From Minisyncoccota bacterium (GTDB taxonomy: Bacteria > Patescibacteriota > Minisyncoccia > UBA6257 > HR35), in assembly GCA_938036275.1 (NCBI GenBank), contig CALHPI010000032.1, positions 2,501-20,581 on the forward strand: 18,081 nucleotides of DNA. Reading direction: 5' to 3'. Shown piece after piece: positions 7,831 to 16,178 of this stretch. The position numbers were made by a program, and so were the translations under genes. How positions within the stretch are numbered: the stretch's first letter is position 1; each line of letters opens with the position of its first letter. Under the pieces are notes generated by a model that worked only from the letters and a program-made list of their open reading frames with translations, was not told the DNA's origin and made no database searches.

Positions 7831-10250
7831 AAATCTTCTTCTATTTTTAATTTTATTTGAAGTTCGAGTTTCTCTTGTTTTTTTTGTTTAGATTTACTGT
7901 GTAATTCACAAACCGAAGTAGGTTCTGTCCCTTTAATAAAGTATTCCGATATTGAATTACAACCTTCAGTTGCTAGGTTTCCTGTAATATTACAAATTTC
8001 TTTTTTAATTATATTTTCAGGAATCACCATTTCTTTGTATCTTGGATAATTCATTGATTTTAAAACATTTGTTATATAATCCCGCCATACAGGAGCTGCA
8101 AAACCTCCACCTGTTCCCGAAGGACCTAAAGATTGATTCACATCATATCCAATATAAACCACTGTTACATTATCTGGAACAAACCCTGCAAACCAAGCAT
8201 TCGTAAAATTATTAGAAGTCCCCGTTTTTCCATATACAGGCACATTATAAATATTCGCAGCTTTTCCTGTTCCTTTTAAAACCACATCTCTTAAAATATC
8301 ACTGATAATAAAACTAGTTTCAGGAGAAAAAATTTGTTTTGTTTTTGGTGGCGGAGCTTCATAAACAATATTCCCTTTTTTATCAACAATCTTTTCTATA
8401 AAATAAGGAAAAATCATATTTCCGTACCGTGGAAATACCGTATAAGCTGTTGCTAATTGTAAAGGAGAAACTTCGTATGAACCTAAAGCAATTGATATCT
8501 CCCTTGGTAAAGTATCTTTCGATAAACCTAACAATGATTCTAAATAGGAATTTATTATTTTCGCTCCTACTTTAAGATAAGCTTGTACTGCAACTACATT
8601 TCGCGATTGTATTAGGGCTTCTCTTAATCGTATTGATCCTAAATAGCTTCCACCAAAGTTTTCTGGCTCGTATTCGGATAAGTCTTTTTCTAAAAATGTA
8701 ATGGGAGTATCTTCAAAAACAGTAGCTGCAGTTAAAGAACGTTCAAAATCATTAGGATTTTTACTAAAGTGTTCAATACCTGCAGCATAAATAAATGGTT
8801 TTAATGAACTTCCCGGCTGTCTTTTCGACAAAAACCTTAATAATTGATTAGAGGGTAAAAACTTTGATCCTCCCACAATAGCTTCTATTTTTCCATTTAA
8901 TGGATTAAGAGAAACTAAAGCTCCTTCTATAAATTTTTTTTTAAAATCTGGATTTTCTATTTGATTTTTATAATTTGCTTCTAAAGCATTAATTACATTT
9001 TCTTCTCCCAAAAAATAATTCAATAGAATTAGTTCATCTCGGTATTCTTTTAAATATTTAAGTTGAAAATCCCTTTTTTCTTTAGAAATGGAATATTTAA
9101 AATCTGGAATATTAAAAAAATTTTTAAGTAATAAAAAATAATCACCAAAATGCTCATCAAAAATTTCATAATTTGTAAAAGTTTTTTTGTATAAAGTATG
9201 TCTTTCATTGAGTTGTTTTAGCCAATTTTCTAATACATATTCTGCAATAGCTTGTTTTTCAACATTCAATGTAGTATAAATTTTATACCCCTCGGTGTTT
9301 AATTGAGTTTTGATTGTCTGTGGAAGAAGAGTTAGTAAATAAGAAACAGCATACGGATGTTGATTTAATCTTTTAGAAAAAGAATTTTCTTCTGGATATC
9401 GATTTAGCGTTAATATGTAATTTTGAACTATTTCTTGATATTCTTTTTCTGCCTTCTTTATTGAAATTTCCCCATTTTCTACTAAACGTTTAAATGTAAT
9501 TTGCATTTTCGAAATTGTCCGAATAGGATTTTTTAAAGGGCTATAACTATTGGGGCTTGTTGTTAAAGAAGAAAGAACGGATGCCTCTCCAATTGTTAAA
9601 TCTTTGTAACTTTTTCCAAAATAAAATTGAGATGCAGACTCTACTCCTAAAGTACCATGACCAAGAGGCACTTCGTTAAAATAGATTTCTAAAATTTTAT
9701 ATTTTGGATATTTAAGTTCCATTAAAAAAGCAAGACTAAATTCTCGTAATTTTCTTCTAATGGTTCTTTTTAAACTTAAGAATCTTAAACGGGCTGATTG
9801 TTGAGTAATCGTAGAAGCTCCTTCTTTAATTTTTCCTTCTATAATATTGATTAGTAATGCTCTTAAAATTCCCGGAATATCAATACCAAAATGCTCAGTA
9901 AATCGAATATCTTCTGCTGCTAAAAATGTTTTGGTTACATTCAATTGTTTAAAATTTTTGTCTAATTCTATAATTTTTCTTTGATTAATATAAAACTCAC
10001 TATAAGGAACCACTTCTCCTTGATTATTGTAACCATAAACTACAGAAGGTCGATCGTAATCTTCTACAAGCCATACGATAAAAGGATCAGAAAAATAAAA
10101 AATATTTAAAAACAAAATAGAGAATAAAATGGTAAAAAAAATTAGAAATACTTTATTCGTTGCGTTTTTATGTTCTAATATACTTGTAAACTTTTGATAA
10201 ATCAATCTAAAAAAAACCCGCTCTAAGTAATTCTTATTAACAGGTTGCAT
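7827..10250 (-). CDS. Class A penicillin-binding protein (bifunctional transglycosylase/transpeptidase, PBP1A type)
   Basis: This 807-residue protein polymerises and cross-links peptidoglycan on the outer face of the inner membrane. A single membrane segment lies at about 33-53. The glycosyltransferase 51 domain shows [14 protein letters not shown] (111-124) with catalytic Glu113, EGASTITQQ (143-151) and the [18 protein letters not shown] region. The transpeptidase domain has SSLK (481-484, nucleophile Ser481) in [13 protein letters not shown] (549-551) and KTGTSN (675-680). The roughly 100-residue stretch before the transpeptidase (about 340-440) is poorly conserved and rich in aromatic and charged residues. 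The gene begins 2 bases after the flippase stop and overlaps the Nudix gene by 4 bases. Function is firm; whether it corresponds to PbpA or MrcA is not decided. Confidence 0.94.
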   Translation of the reverse strand: MQPVNKNYLERVFFRLIYQKFTSILEHKNATNKVFLIFFTILFSILFLNIFYFSDPFIVWLVEDYDRPSVVYGYNNQGEVVPYSEFYINQRKIIELDKNFKQLNVTKTFLAAEDIRFTEHFGIDIPGILRALLINIIEGKIKEGASTITQQSARLRFLSLKRTIRRKLREFSLAFLMELKYPKYKILEIYFNEVPLGHGTLGVESASQFYFGKSYKDLTIGEASVLSSLTTSPNSYSPLKNPIRTISKMQITFKRLVENGEISIKKAEKEYQEIVQNYILTLNRYPEENSFSKRLNQHPYAVSYLLTLLPQTIKTQLNTEGYKIYTTLNVEKQAIAEYVLENWLKQLNERHTLYKKTFTNYEIFDEHFGDYFLLLKNFFNIPDFKYSISKEKRDFQLKYLKEYRDELILLNYFLGEENVINALEANYKNQIENPDFKKKFIEGALVSLNPLNGKIEAIVGGSKFLPSNQLLRFLSKRQPGSSLKPFIYAAGIEHFSKNPNDFERSLTAATVFEDTPITFLEKDLSEYEPENFGGSYLGSIRLREALIQSRNVVAVQAYLKVGAKIINSYLESLLGLSKDTLPREISIALGSYEVSPLQLATAYTVFPRYGNMIFPYFIEKIVDKKGNIVYEAPPPKTKQIFSPETSFIISDILRDVVLKGTGKAANIYNVPVYGKTGTSNNFTNAWFAGFVPDNVTVVYIGYDVNQSLGPSGTGGGFAAPVWRDYITNVLKSMNYPRYKEMVIPENIIKKEICNITGNLATEGCNSISEYFIKGTEPTSVCELHSKSKQKKQEKLELQIKLKIEEDL

Positions 10251-10252
10251 AA

Positions 10253-11593
10253 TTAAATTCTAAAATTTTTAAATAATTTCGGAAAATCGTTATTTTTAAA
10301 ATAAAAATAAAAAAAATATGACAAAAAAACCCATCCAAAAAACTGAGAAAATAAAGAAGACAAAGCAGCACCAAAAATACCAAATTTAGGAATTAAAATT
10401 AGATTTAAAGTCAAGCTAGCAAACATACGCAATCCAGATTCAATAGCAATCATCAAAGGTTGATCTAAAGTAAATAAAGCAATACCTAAAGGTGCAAAAA
10501 AAATTCTTAACAAAAATGAAAGATATACAATCCATAAAATATCTAATGAAGAATAATATTGCTCTCCAAACCATAAAGGAATTAGCTTTTCTAAAATCAA
10601 TCCAAAAGGAAGTAAAGAAAAAAATATGAGAACTATAAAAATATAAATTTTCTTAAAATACTGTAAATATTCCGTACTCTTAGTAAACGTAGACATCGTA
10701 GGCATAAAAAATGACTGCATTGTAGATAATAATATCACTATTCCTTGCATAGGGACTCTTACCGCATTATAAATTCCTGCATCTTTTTGATTTTGTAAAA
10801 GTAAAATCTCCATCCAATCTGCTAAAATTGCAAAAAAAGAAGCAAGAATTACCCAACTATTATATTTAAGAAGTTTCCAAACCCAATACCTTGTTTTGAA
10901 TTTATATATAGGAAATAAAAATTTTTTTACATCAAATATAAAAAAATAAAAAGGCCAAGACAAAAAAGTCCCAGCCATAAAAGAAAACAAAACATGGGTT
11001 AATTGCAAAATCCCTTCGTTTATAAAAAAGAAATAAAATAGAATCAACAATCGTATTAAATTAGTCAAAGGTAGCCAGAGAGAAAGATACCTATAATTTT
11101 TAAAAGAAACCAAAATTGCATCAAAATAAGAAAAAAAAGACATTCCTATAGCAGACAAAAATGCCAACCAAATATTAGTAATCTGTTCGGGAAATGGTTC
11201 TAATGGAAAAAAATTTGTTTTAAGATTCCATCTAGAGTAAATATAACTATCTAACATCCACAAAACAACTATAAAAAATACAAAAACGATTGCATAAAAT
11301 TTTATGATTAAAGAAGCCTTTAACAAATGATAGATTTTTCTTTCCATGTTATTAACCACAGCAGGAGCAAGATATCGTATGATAGAATACTGAAGTCCTA
11401 CTTCCAAAATAGCCTGAAACAAAACGATTCTTGCTGAATATTGACTATAAAGTCCATGTTCTTCTAAAGTCAAGAGTCTACCGATAATTAATGAAAATAT
11501 TAAAGAAGAAAAAGAATGAAACGATCTCGACGCAAACACTATACCTGATTGCAATAACTGATGAAAAGGAAACTTTTTAAAAAAAGCAATCAT
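10253..11593 (-). CDS. Polysaccharide/oligosaccharide flippase (MATE/Wzx-like)
   Basis: The protein has 446 residues and is almost entirely hydrophobic, with about 12 or more predicted membrane segments from residue 15 to the C-terminus and a basic last loop. The N-terminal pattern, a membrane segment followed by GRLLTLEEHGLYSQYSA (38-54), is typical of the oligosaccharide-flippase branch of the MATE superfamily, which includes Wzx and MurJ-like proteins. These move lipid-linked sugar units across the inner membrane. Its position directly before a peptidoglycan synthase makes an envelope polymer precursor the likely cargo, but I cannot tell whether that is O-antigen-like material or another glycan. 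Its start overlaps the stop of the GlpX-type gene as ATGA (11593-11590). Confidence 0.8.
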   Translation of the reverse strand: MIAFFKKFPFHQLLQSGIVFASRSFHSFSSLIFSLIIGRLLTLEEHGLYSQYSARIVLFQAILEVGLQYSIIRYLAPAVVNNMERKIYHLLKASLIIKFYAIVFVFFIVVLWMLDSYIYSRWNLKTNFFPLEPFPEQITNIWLAFLSAIGMSFFSYFDAILVSFKNYRYLSLWLPLTNLIRLLILFYFFFINEGILQLTHVLFSFMAGTFLSWPFYFFIFDVKKFLFPIYKFKTRYWVWKLLKYNSWVILASFFAILADWMEILLLQNQKDAGIYNAVRVPMQGIVILLSTMQSFFMPTMSTFTKSTEYLQYFKKIYIFIVLIFFSLLPFGLILEKLIPLWFGEQYYSSLDILWIVYLSFLLRIFFAPLGIALFTLDQPLMIAIESGLRMFASLTLNLILIPKFGIFGAALSSLFSQFFGWVFLSYFFYFYFKNNDFPKLFKNFRI

Positions 11594-12708
11594 TGGAATA
11601 AAATTTCTTTTTTTCTTAAATCTCCATCTTCCATTTCGTATAATTCCACATTATTAATTGTCCAAACTACAGTAGACACTAAATAACGATACGGAACTTC
11701 ACCTTCTTTATAAACTTTTTTTCGAATTTTTCTAACTCCCGGCAACCATGTAGAAGAATGAATTCCAGACATAACTAAGATTGCTTCTCCTTTAACCCAT
11801 TCATCTTCATTTAAAGTTTTATTAAGAATATTGAATGTTTCTGCTTCTTGTTCAGTTTTTTCATTATGAGGTTGAATTCTACCTAAAAAAATTGAATCTG
11901 TAGACTTTGCCATAAATGCTTGAATTAATCCCTCCGGAGCTCCATAAGTTCCCATTAGCAAATTATATCGCCCTTCTTTTCGAATGATGATCTCAGCTGA
12001 TGCGGAAATACTACCTGATTCTATTAAAGCTACACCCGCACCTAATTTTCTTACTTTCTCGATCAGATCATAATGTCTTGGTCTGTCCTGTATTACAACA
12101 GTAAGATCTTTAATTTCTAAGTCTAAAGCCAAAGCTACCAAAGAAAGTATTTCTTGTGGTTCTGCATCTAACAATTCTTTTTTAATTCGAATTTTTCTTT
12201 CATCACTTGATGGCTCAATATATTTATGAATCAATTCCATTGTTTGATTGTCAATTTTTCGTTTAAGCAAAAATTCTTTTTTCGTTAAATCTCTTACTTC
12301 TTTAGGAAGTAGTAGTTGCTTCATATAAGTACCGGGAACTTTTTGTATCATTCCTATCTCAGAAATCAAAATTACAGACATAGAATCAGGCAAACCTTTC
12401 GCAAAATTTGTCGTACATTCAAGAGGATCTACTACTACCTCTAAATCTATATTTTCTTTAAACCTTATTCCATATTTTTTATTTTGATCTAAACTTGCTG
12501 AAAGATCTTTTTCTCCTTCTCCAATCACAATATGAATTTTATAAGGCAATTGATCTAACATTTCTTCTATTACTTTTACGGCTTCCTGATCCGCTCGTTT
12601 TTTATCATTTTTGCCTGAACAAAAATATATTCTTCTAGCTACTTCATCTGTTATTTTTATAAAATCTTTAGCTATGATATGTAAATGTGACAAAGATTTA
12701 TGACTCAT
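11590..12708 (-). CDS. glpX: GlpX-type class II fructose-1,6-bisphosphatase homologue, divergent
   Basis: Using ATG at 12708, the protein has 372 residues. GlpX hallmarks are present: GKNDKKRADQEA near residue 32 (metal ligand Asp35), IGEGEKD (62-68, Glu64), DPLE (Asp94, Glu97), DRPRHYDLI (about 208-216) and GTYGAPEG (Glu259). Class II FBPases remove the 1-phosphate of fructose-1,6-bisphosphate in gluconeogenesis. Two usually constant spots differ: DPLEGTT reads DPLECTT, and the DGDV-type segment reads IESGSIS (about 229-235), lacking its aspartates. Activity or substrate may therefore differ. A TTG at 12720 would add four residues; I prefer the ATG because no better ribosome-binding site favours TTG. 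It follows a lipoprotein gene by 14 bases and overlaps the flippase gene. Confidence 0.85.
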   Translation of the reverse strand: MSHKSLSHLHIIAKDFIKITDEVARRIYFCSGKNDKKRADQEAVKVIEEMLDQLPYKIHIVIGEGEKDLSASLDQNKKYGIRFKENIDLEVVVDPLECTTNFAKGLPDSMSVILISEIGMIQKVPGTYMKQLLLPKEVRDLTKKEFLLKRKIDNQTMELIHKYIEPSSDERKIRIKKELLDAEPQEILSLVALALDLEIKDLTVVIQDRPRHYDLIEKVRKLGAGVALIESGSISASAEIIIRKEGRYNLLMGTYGAPEGLIQAFMAKSTDSIFLGRIQPHNEKTEQEAETFNILNKTLNEDEWVKGEAILVMSGIHSSTWLPGVRKIRKKVYKEGEVPYRYLVSTVVWTINNVELYEMEDGDLRKKEILFQ

Positions 12709-12722
12709 AGTTATATCCAAAA

Positions 12723-13274
12723 TTATTCAAGTTTTTCCCAAAAAGTGATTTCTTGACCAATAAAAAAAAATAAAAAATAATATTTTTTGTCTTGATAAAA
12801 AATTCTGTGATTTCCTTTTGTAAAATATAGCTTGATTCCATACTCTTTTTTTGGGTTTAACGGATCTTTATCTTGGCCATGAATCATAAACCCACCATCT
12901 CTTAGTTTTTCTTTTCCAAACAAATTTTGCAACCAATTTTTATTTTTTTTACAATCTTTACTATATTCAACTAAAACAAAAGTGGATGTTTTATATTCAT
13001 AAAAAAAACAATATTCATCTTTAATGTGTTGATCTTTAAGCGTATAACTTTCAGTGCAATGAATGATTACATCACTATCTAAAACACACTTTTTTTGAAC
13101 AATACTAAAAGCTTGGTTTTCTTGAAATCGATTAAAATAAAATCGTATACCTTTAAAAGTTCCAATCATTTCTTTTTCTAATACTAAAATCTGATCCTTA
13201 TTGATTTTCTCTGGTTTGATAAACATACAACTTAAAAGAAATATTCCGATTAAAACAATGAATTTCAAATTCAT
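12723..13274 (-). CDS. Putative lipoprotein of unknown function
   Basis: The protein has 183 residues. A signal sequence with a lipobox (LLSC, acylated Cys16) is clear after a short basic start. The mature part is lysine-rich and strand-rich, with three further cysteines (in KKCVL, IHCTE and KDCKK) plus one in DEYCFF. It contains the segments LRDGGFMIHGQDKD and YFTKGNHRIFYQDKKYYF. I do not recognise a family. It is the first gene of the long minus-strand series that continues with glpX, flippase and PBP, so an envelope role is plausible from context only. The upstream region has TTGACC at 13316-13311 and TATAGT at 13291-13286 with a 19-base spacer, a possible promoter that would leave almost no leader. 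Confidence 0.72.
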   Translation of the reverse strand: MNLKFIVLIGIFLLSCMFIKPEKINKDQILVLEKEMIGTFKGIRFYFNRFQENQAFSIVQKKCVLDSDVIIHCTESYTLKDQHIKDEYCFFYEYKTSTFVLVEYSKDCKKNKNWLQNLFGKEKLRDGGFMIHGQDKDPLNPKKEYGIKLYFTKGNHRIFYQDKKYYFLFFFIGQEITFWEKLE

Positions 13275-13807
13275 AATTTAAAAAAACTATACTTTTATGT
13301 TATAAATGTGGGTCAAATGATTTTAAAAGAATCGATAAACCTTGTATTTACAAAACCTTAAGGTATTTATTAAATAAAATTTATAAGTTTTTTTTAATAT
13401 CCATTTTTAGTAGAAGAATTCTTTTAAAGTAAGTATGATTCAACTAATTTTCGTAAACCTTAATTTTAGTTAGAAATTCTCGAAAGAAATCTCCATGTTA
13501 ACGAACAATACAAAGAATTTATAACGAAGATAGATTAGATTTATTTATACATTACATTCAAACCATGAAAAGAAAAAATATCAAATGATTTTTCTTTATC
13601 ATTATTTTATAGAATTTTTTATATCAAAATAATATATCCTCCATTAACTATTTATTTAGAGCTTAAAATAAATTTTTACAACTCTAAATTTTAACTATAC
13701 TTCGCATGTAATTTCTAAAAAAATTTACTGCATTTTGTAACTTAGCTACAGACATACACATTAGATTTTAGTAAACTATATATTAATCAATTTTTTGATG
13801 GAAAATC
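13275..13807. other. Intergenic stretch without recognisable gene
   Basis: About 530 very AT-rich bases separate the start of the lipoprotein gene from the P460 ruin. Every frame on both strands is broken by frequent stops, and I recognise no RNA gene or protein fragment. The left end probably holds the promoter of the minus-strand operon. A perfect dyad ATCAA-TTTT-TTGAT lies at 13786-13799, just before the start of the P460 ruin. The arms are in the opposite order to an FNR box (TTGAT-N4-ATCAA), so I do not call it a regulator site. The stretch could be the remains of further lost genes. Confidence 0.5.
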
Positions 13808-14308
13808 ATGAAAAAATTCACACTAGTTTTTAGTATTGTATGTATTACGGTTGGCATTTTTGCTATATTAGATGCATTTGAAGTGAAACCAGAAAAATAT
13901 AGAAATTGGCACCATATGAAAAGTATGATTATTTTTTGATCAAAAAACATCCTCTTTTTAATCCTTTTGAAGGCATTTACTATGTTTCTGTAAACAAAGC
14001 AGTTGTTAATATTGTTCAAATTGAAGGAAAAAGAAACTTTACAGATAAAAGTCTCATTGCTATCGTTTTCTATGAACATGTGTTAGAAAATGAGGCATAT
14101 ATAAGAAACTAAAAGAATTGAAGTATTATGGTCAAAGACAATCAAAAATATAAAATACTAAATGAGTATGGATATTTTGCTTACAATAGTAAAAGGAAAT
14201 TCTCCTGTAAAAGTTATGGTTACTGATTAACATAGTTGTCATACTCAAGTAAAAGATAAAGACTTTGTTTTCTCAGTTTTTAAAAAAATCTATATAAGCG
14301 GGTTATAA
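13808..14308 (+). pseudogene. Decayed cytochrome P460-family haem protein gene
   Basis: The original ATG at 13808 still encodes a signal-like start and then KPEKYRNWHHMKSMIIF before TGA at 13937-13939. The +1-related frame (13906-14112) continues with HPLFNPFEGIYYVSVNK. A third segment in the original frame reads VMVTD, a TAA stop at 14228-14230, then HSCHTQVKDKDFVFSVF, ending at TAA 14306-14308. The order and wording (W-x-H-x-KSM, HPL-x-x-PF-x-GI, CxxCH then KDKDFVFS) match the cytochrome P460 family, periplasmic c-type haem proteins that oxidise hydroxylamine or nitric oxide. The first cysteine of the CxxCH haem motif is the codon replaced by TAA. At least two frame changes and several stops mean no functional product. 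Family recognition is from motif order by eye. Confidence 0.8.
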
Positions 14309-14805
14309 TCCACCCATTTTTTTAAAAGAAGAATAATTTTTTACAATTACTTTTTTCTTGCCTAAAATAAGTAAACCTTCTTTTTCTAGCTCCTTTAAAG
14401 TTCTATTTACCACCACTTTTACACTCCTAATATCTTTAATTATTTCTTCATGAGTTTTTTCAATATAGCCATAGGTTTATGTTGAGATATCAAATATTTT
14501 ATTAATCTTTTTATAATATTAGCTGATATAATAGAATTAAACAAATTCATTTTAATGACAAAAGATTTTCAGATGAGACATTCAATAAACAATGAACGCC
14601 ACCACTAGTTTTCATCAAACCATCGAATTTCTGCTTTTTCTGGAATCACATATAGAATTGAATCTACTTGTCTTTTGAATAAGCAGGATAAACATTTAAA
14701 ATGTAAGTAAAATATATAACAAGAACACAATCTACCTTGGATATACTTTGTAGAGAGTTAATTCTCTTACCATTTCCGTTACTAAATATATTTTTAAAAA
14801 AGATA
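14303..14805 (-). pseudogene. Decayed Crp/Fnr-family transcription regulator gene
   Basis: On the minus strand the last 54 codons (14467-14303) are open and read TYGYIEKTHEEIIKDIR-like sequence, then a degraded recognition helix SVKVVVNRTLKELEKEGLL and KKKVIVKN. This is the winged helix of Crp/Fnr regulators, in which SREVVSR is expected where SVKVVVNR stands. Upstream, in shifted frames, lie NGNGKRI, DCVLVIYFTYILNVYPAY and DSILYVIPEKAEIRWFDEN. These match the sensor domain of an Fnr-like subgroup with a CVLSISCIL-type block followed by YPA. At least two frameshifts and several stops (for example TAG after WFDEN) disrupt it. The upstream limit near 14805 is approximate and the N-terminus is not recognisable. 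It converges on the P460 ruin; their last six bases coincide (TTATAA, 14303-14308). Confidence 0.75.
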
Positions 14806-14995
14806 CATAAGAACGAATTGTACTTTTAGAAAAAAAGAAGATCATTTTTTAGGTACGAACTTTTCTCTTATGTAGTTTTTAAATCGCCTAAAAACATAGT
14901 CTTAAGAAAAAAGTCTTTATCGCAATATAGAAATAAAAAATGATTAAATGATATTCACAATTTCAATTACTATTACCAAATTCTAAGAATTAGAC

Positions 14996-15565
14996 TTATT
15001 GATATAAATTTTTTTGGATTTTTTTCTCAAAAAAATAATTTAGAATTAGTTTTAATTCATAAAATCCAAATGCAATTAAGTAAAAAATGAACAATATTGC
15101 TATTATAGCCAAAGCAAGAAAAAAAGTCCATAAAATAGAATCATAAAAAATGCCAAACACTACAGGCAAAGAAAACAACTTTTTATAAAAATATACATTT
15201 AAAGTATTCAATTCATTTGATTGGATTTTTATATGATAATAAAAAGGATTAAATTCTTCTAATGAAATAGAATCTATGAATTGTTTATCTACGTTTGTAT
15301 AAACATATTCTTCTATAATTTGAGAATCATCTAATGTTTTAATCGTATATAAAGGAGATATTTGGATTTTTCGTTTCCATTCATTAATTGAGTTGTGTTT
15401 AAAAACTATAAAATGATTTGTTTTTTGTTGTAGTTCTATTAACTTCTGCTCTGGAATGATAAAAAAATTGCTATAAATAGAAAAAACGAGTTTACCCAAA
15501 AATACGATACTGAAAAACACTATTATATTTTTTTTTATGGTTTTTGAAATTACATTGGAACTCAT
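14996..15565 (-). CDS. Two-pass membrane protein of unknown function
   Basis: From ATG at 15565 the protein has 189 residues. Membrane segments lie at about 14-36 and 138-170, separated by about 100 residues that should face outside. The tail is a short lysine-rich cytoplasmic end. This layout resembles the input half of a signalling protein (two helices around an extracytoplasmic sensor) but no HAMP, kinase, methyl-accepting or cyclase domain follows, so it is either a small sensor-like protein or something else. The outer part has no cysteines and no motif I recognise. A TTG at 15583 would add six residues (MIYHSN); neither start has a good ribosome-binding site. It follows the cysteine-rich lipoprotein gene after about 60 bases and may be its operon partner. 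Confidence 0.6.
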   Translation of the reverse strand: MSSNVISKTIKKNIIVFFSIVFLGKLVFSIYSNFFIIPEQKLIELQQKTNHFIVFKHNSINEWKRKIQISPLYTIKTLDDSQIIEEYVYTNVDKQFIDSISLEEFNPFYYHIKIQSNELNTLNVYFYKKLFSLPVVFGIFYDSILWTFFLALAIIAILFIFYLIAFGFYELKLILNYFFEKKIQKNLYQ

Positions 15566-15628
15566 ATTTGAATGATATATCAAAACAAAATTAAAGGCAA
15601 GTAAATTTTATAAAATGATAGAAAAAAT

Positions 15629-16123
15629 CTAATTTTCTTCAAAAAATAATAAACAATGAGAATTTTTTTTGAAAGTCTCTTTGACTGCTTTACAATTGTT
15701 TAATTCTCGAATTATCATTGTACACCTAACATAATTTGAAAGAACTTCTTTTTGAGCTTCGTTTAAAAATTGTTCCATAAAAGATAAATGATTTTCTAAA
15801 CTCATTTTCTTTTTTCTTATTTGAACTTCATTTTTAAATCTTTCTATTTGTTCATAAGTAAAATTGATTTTTGAATTTATTTTTCTTCCCTGTTCCATTT
15901 TACAATTTAATTCTGTAGTTTTTGTAAGTAAATATGCTTTTTGTTGGGGCATTTTTGTAAAAGCTTTAGAAACTTCTTCTTTTATACAAGGCAAAACTTG
16001 ATTACAAAAATCCACAACCTCTGTTGTATTTTTTATAAATTCTACAATTATATCTTCTTCTGATTGACTACAATCAATGAATATAACCAGAAAAAGAAAA
16101 ATAAAAAACCTAAAGTTCATCAT
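15629..16123 (-). CDS. Cysteine-rich helical lipoprotein, unknown function
   Basis: I place the start at the ATG at 16123 (164 residues) because the protein then opens directly with a signal sequence MMNFRFFIFLF and lipobox-like FIDC (Cys18). An upstream TTG at 16150 would add nine charged residues in front of the signal. Aspartate before the cysteine is unusual, so lipidation is likely but not certain. The mature part is mostly helical, with cysteines in DFCNQVLPC, LNCKM, VRCTM, NNCKA and SHCLL, enough for three disulfides in the periplasm. No family is recognised. The gene is divergent from the globin gene, about 55 bases away, so they may share a regulatory region. Confidence 0.6.
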   Translation of the reverse strand: MMNFRFFIFLFLVIFIDCSQSEEDIIVEFIKNTTEVVDFCNQVLPCIKEEVSKAFTKMPQQKAYLLTKTTELNCKMEQGRKINSKINFTYEQIERFKNEVQIRKKKMSLENHLSFMEQFLNEAQKEVLSNYVRCTMIIRELNNCKAVKETFKKNSHCLLFFEEN

Positions 16124-16143
16124 TACCAGTTTTCTTAAACGAT

Positions 16144-16178
16144 TTGACAAATAAAGAATTTTATTTCAATATGAACCT
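16144..16178 (+). promoter_or_regulatory. Possible promoter of the globin gene (leaderless)
   Basis: A perfect -35 hexamer TTGACA lies at 16144-16149 and a weak -10, CAATAT, at 16167-16172 with a 17-base spacer. Transcription would then start at about the A of the globin ATG (16179), and there is indeed no Shine-Dalgarno before that ATG. The -10 match is poor, so this is tentative. Confidence 0.3.

Noticed and set aside
13786..13799. Perfect dyad ATCAA-TTTT-TTGAT before the P460 ruin, considered as an Fnr box
   Set aside because: An Fnr box is TTGAT-N4-ATCAA; the half sites here are in the opposite order, so it is just a short inverted repeat in AT-rich DNA.
13783..14079. Minus-strand open frame of 98 residues across the P460 ruin
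   Set aside because: The plus strand has recognisable P460 segments here; the minus frame has no ribosome-binding site and no family resemblance.
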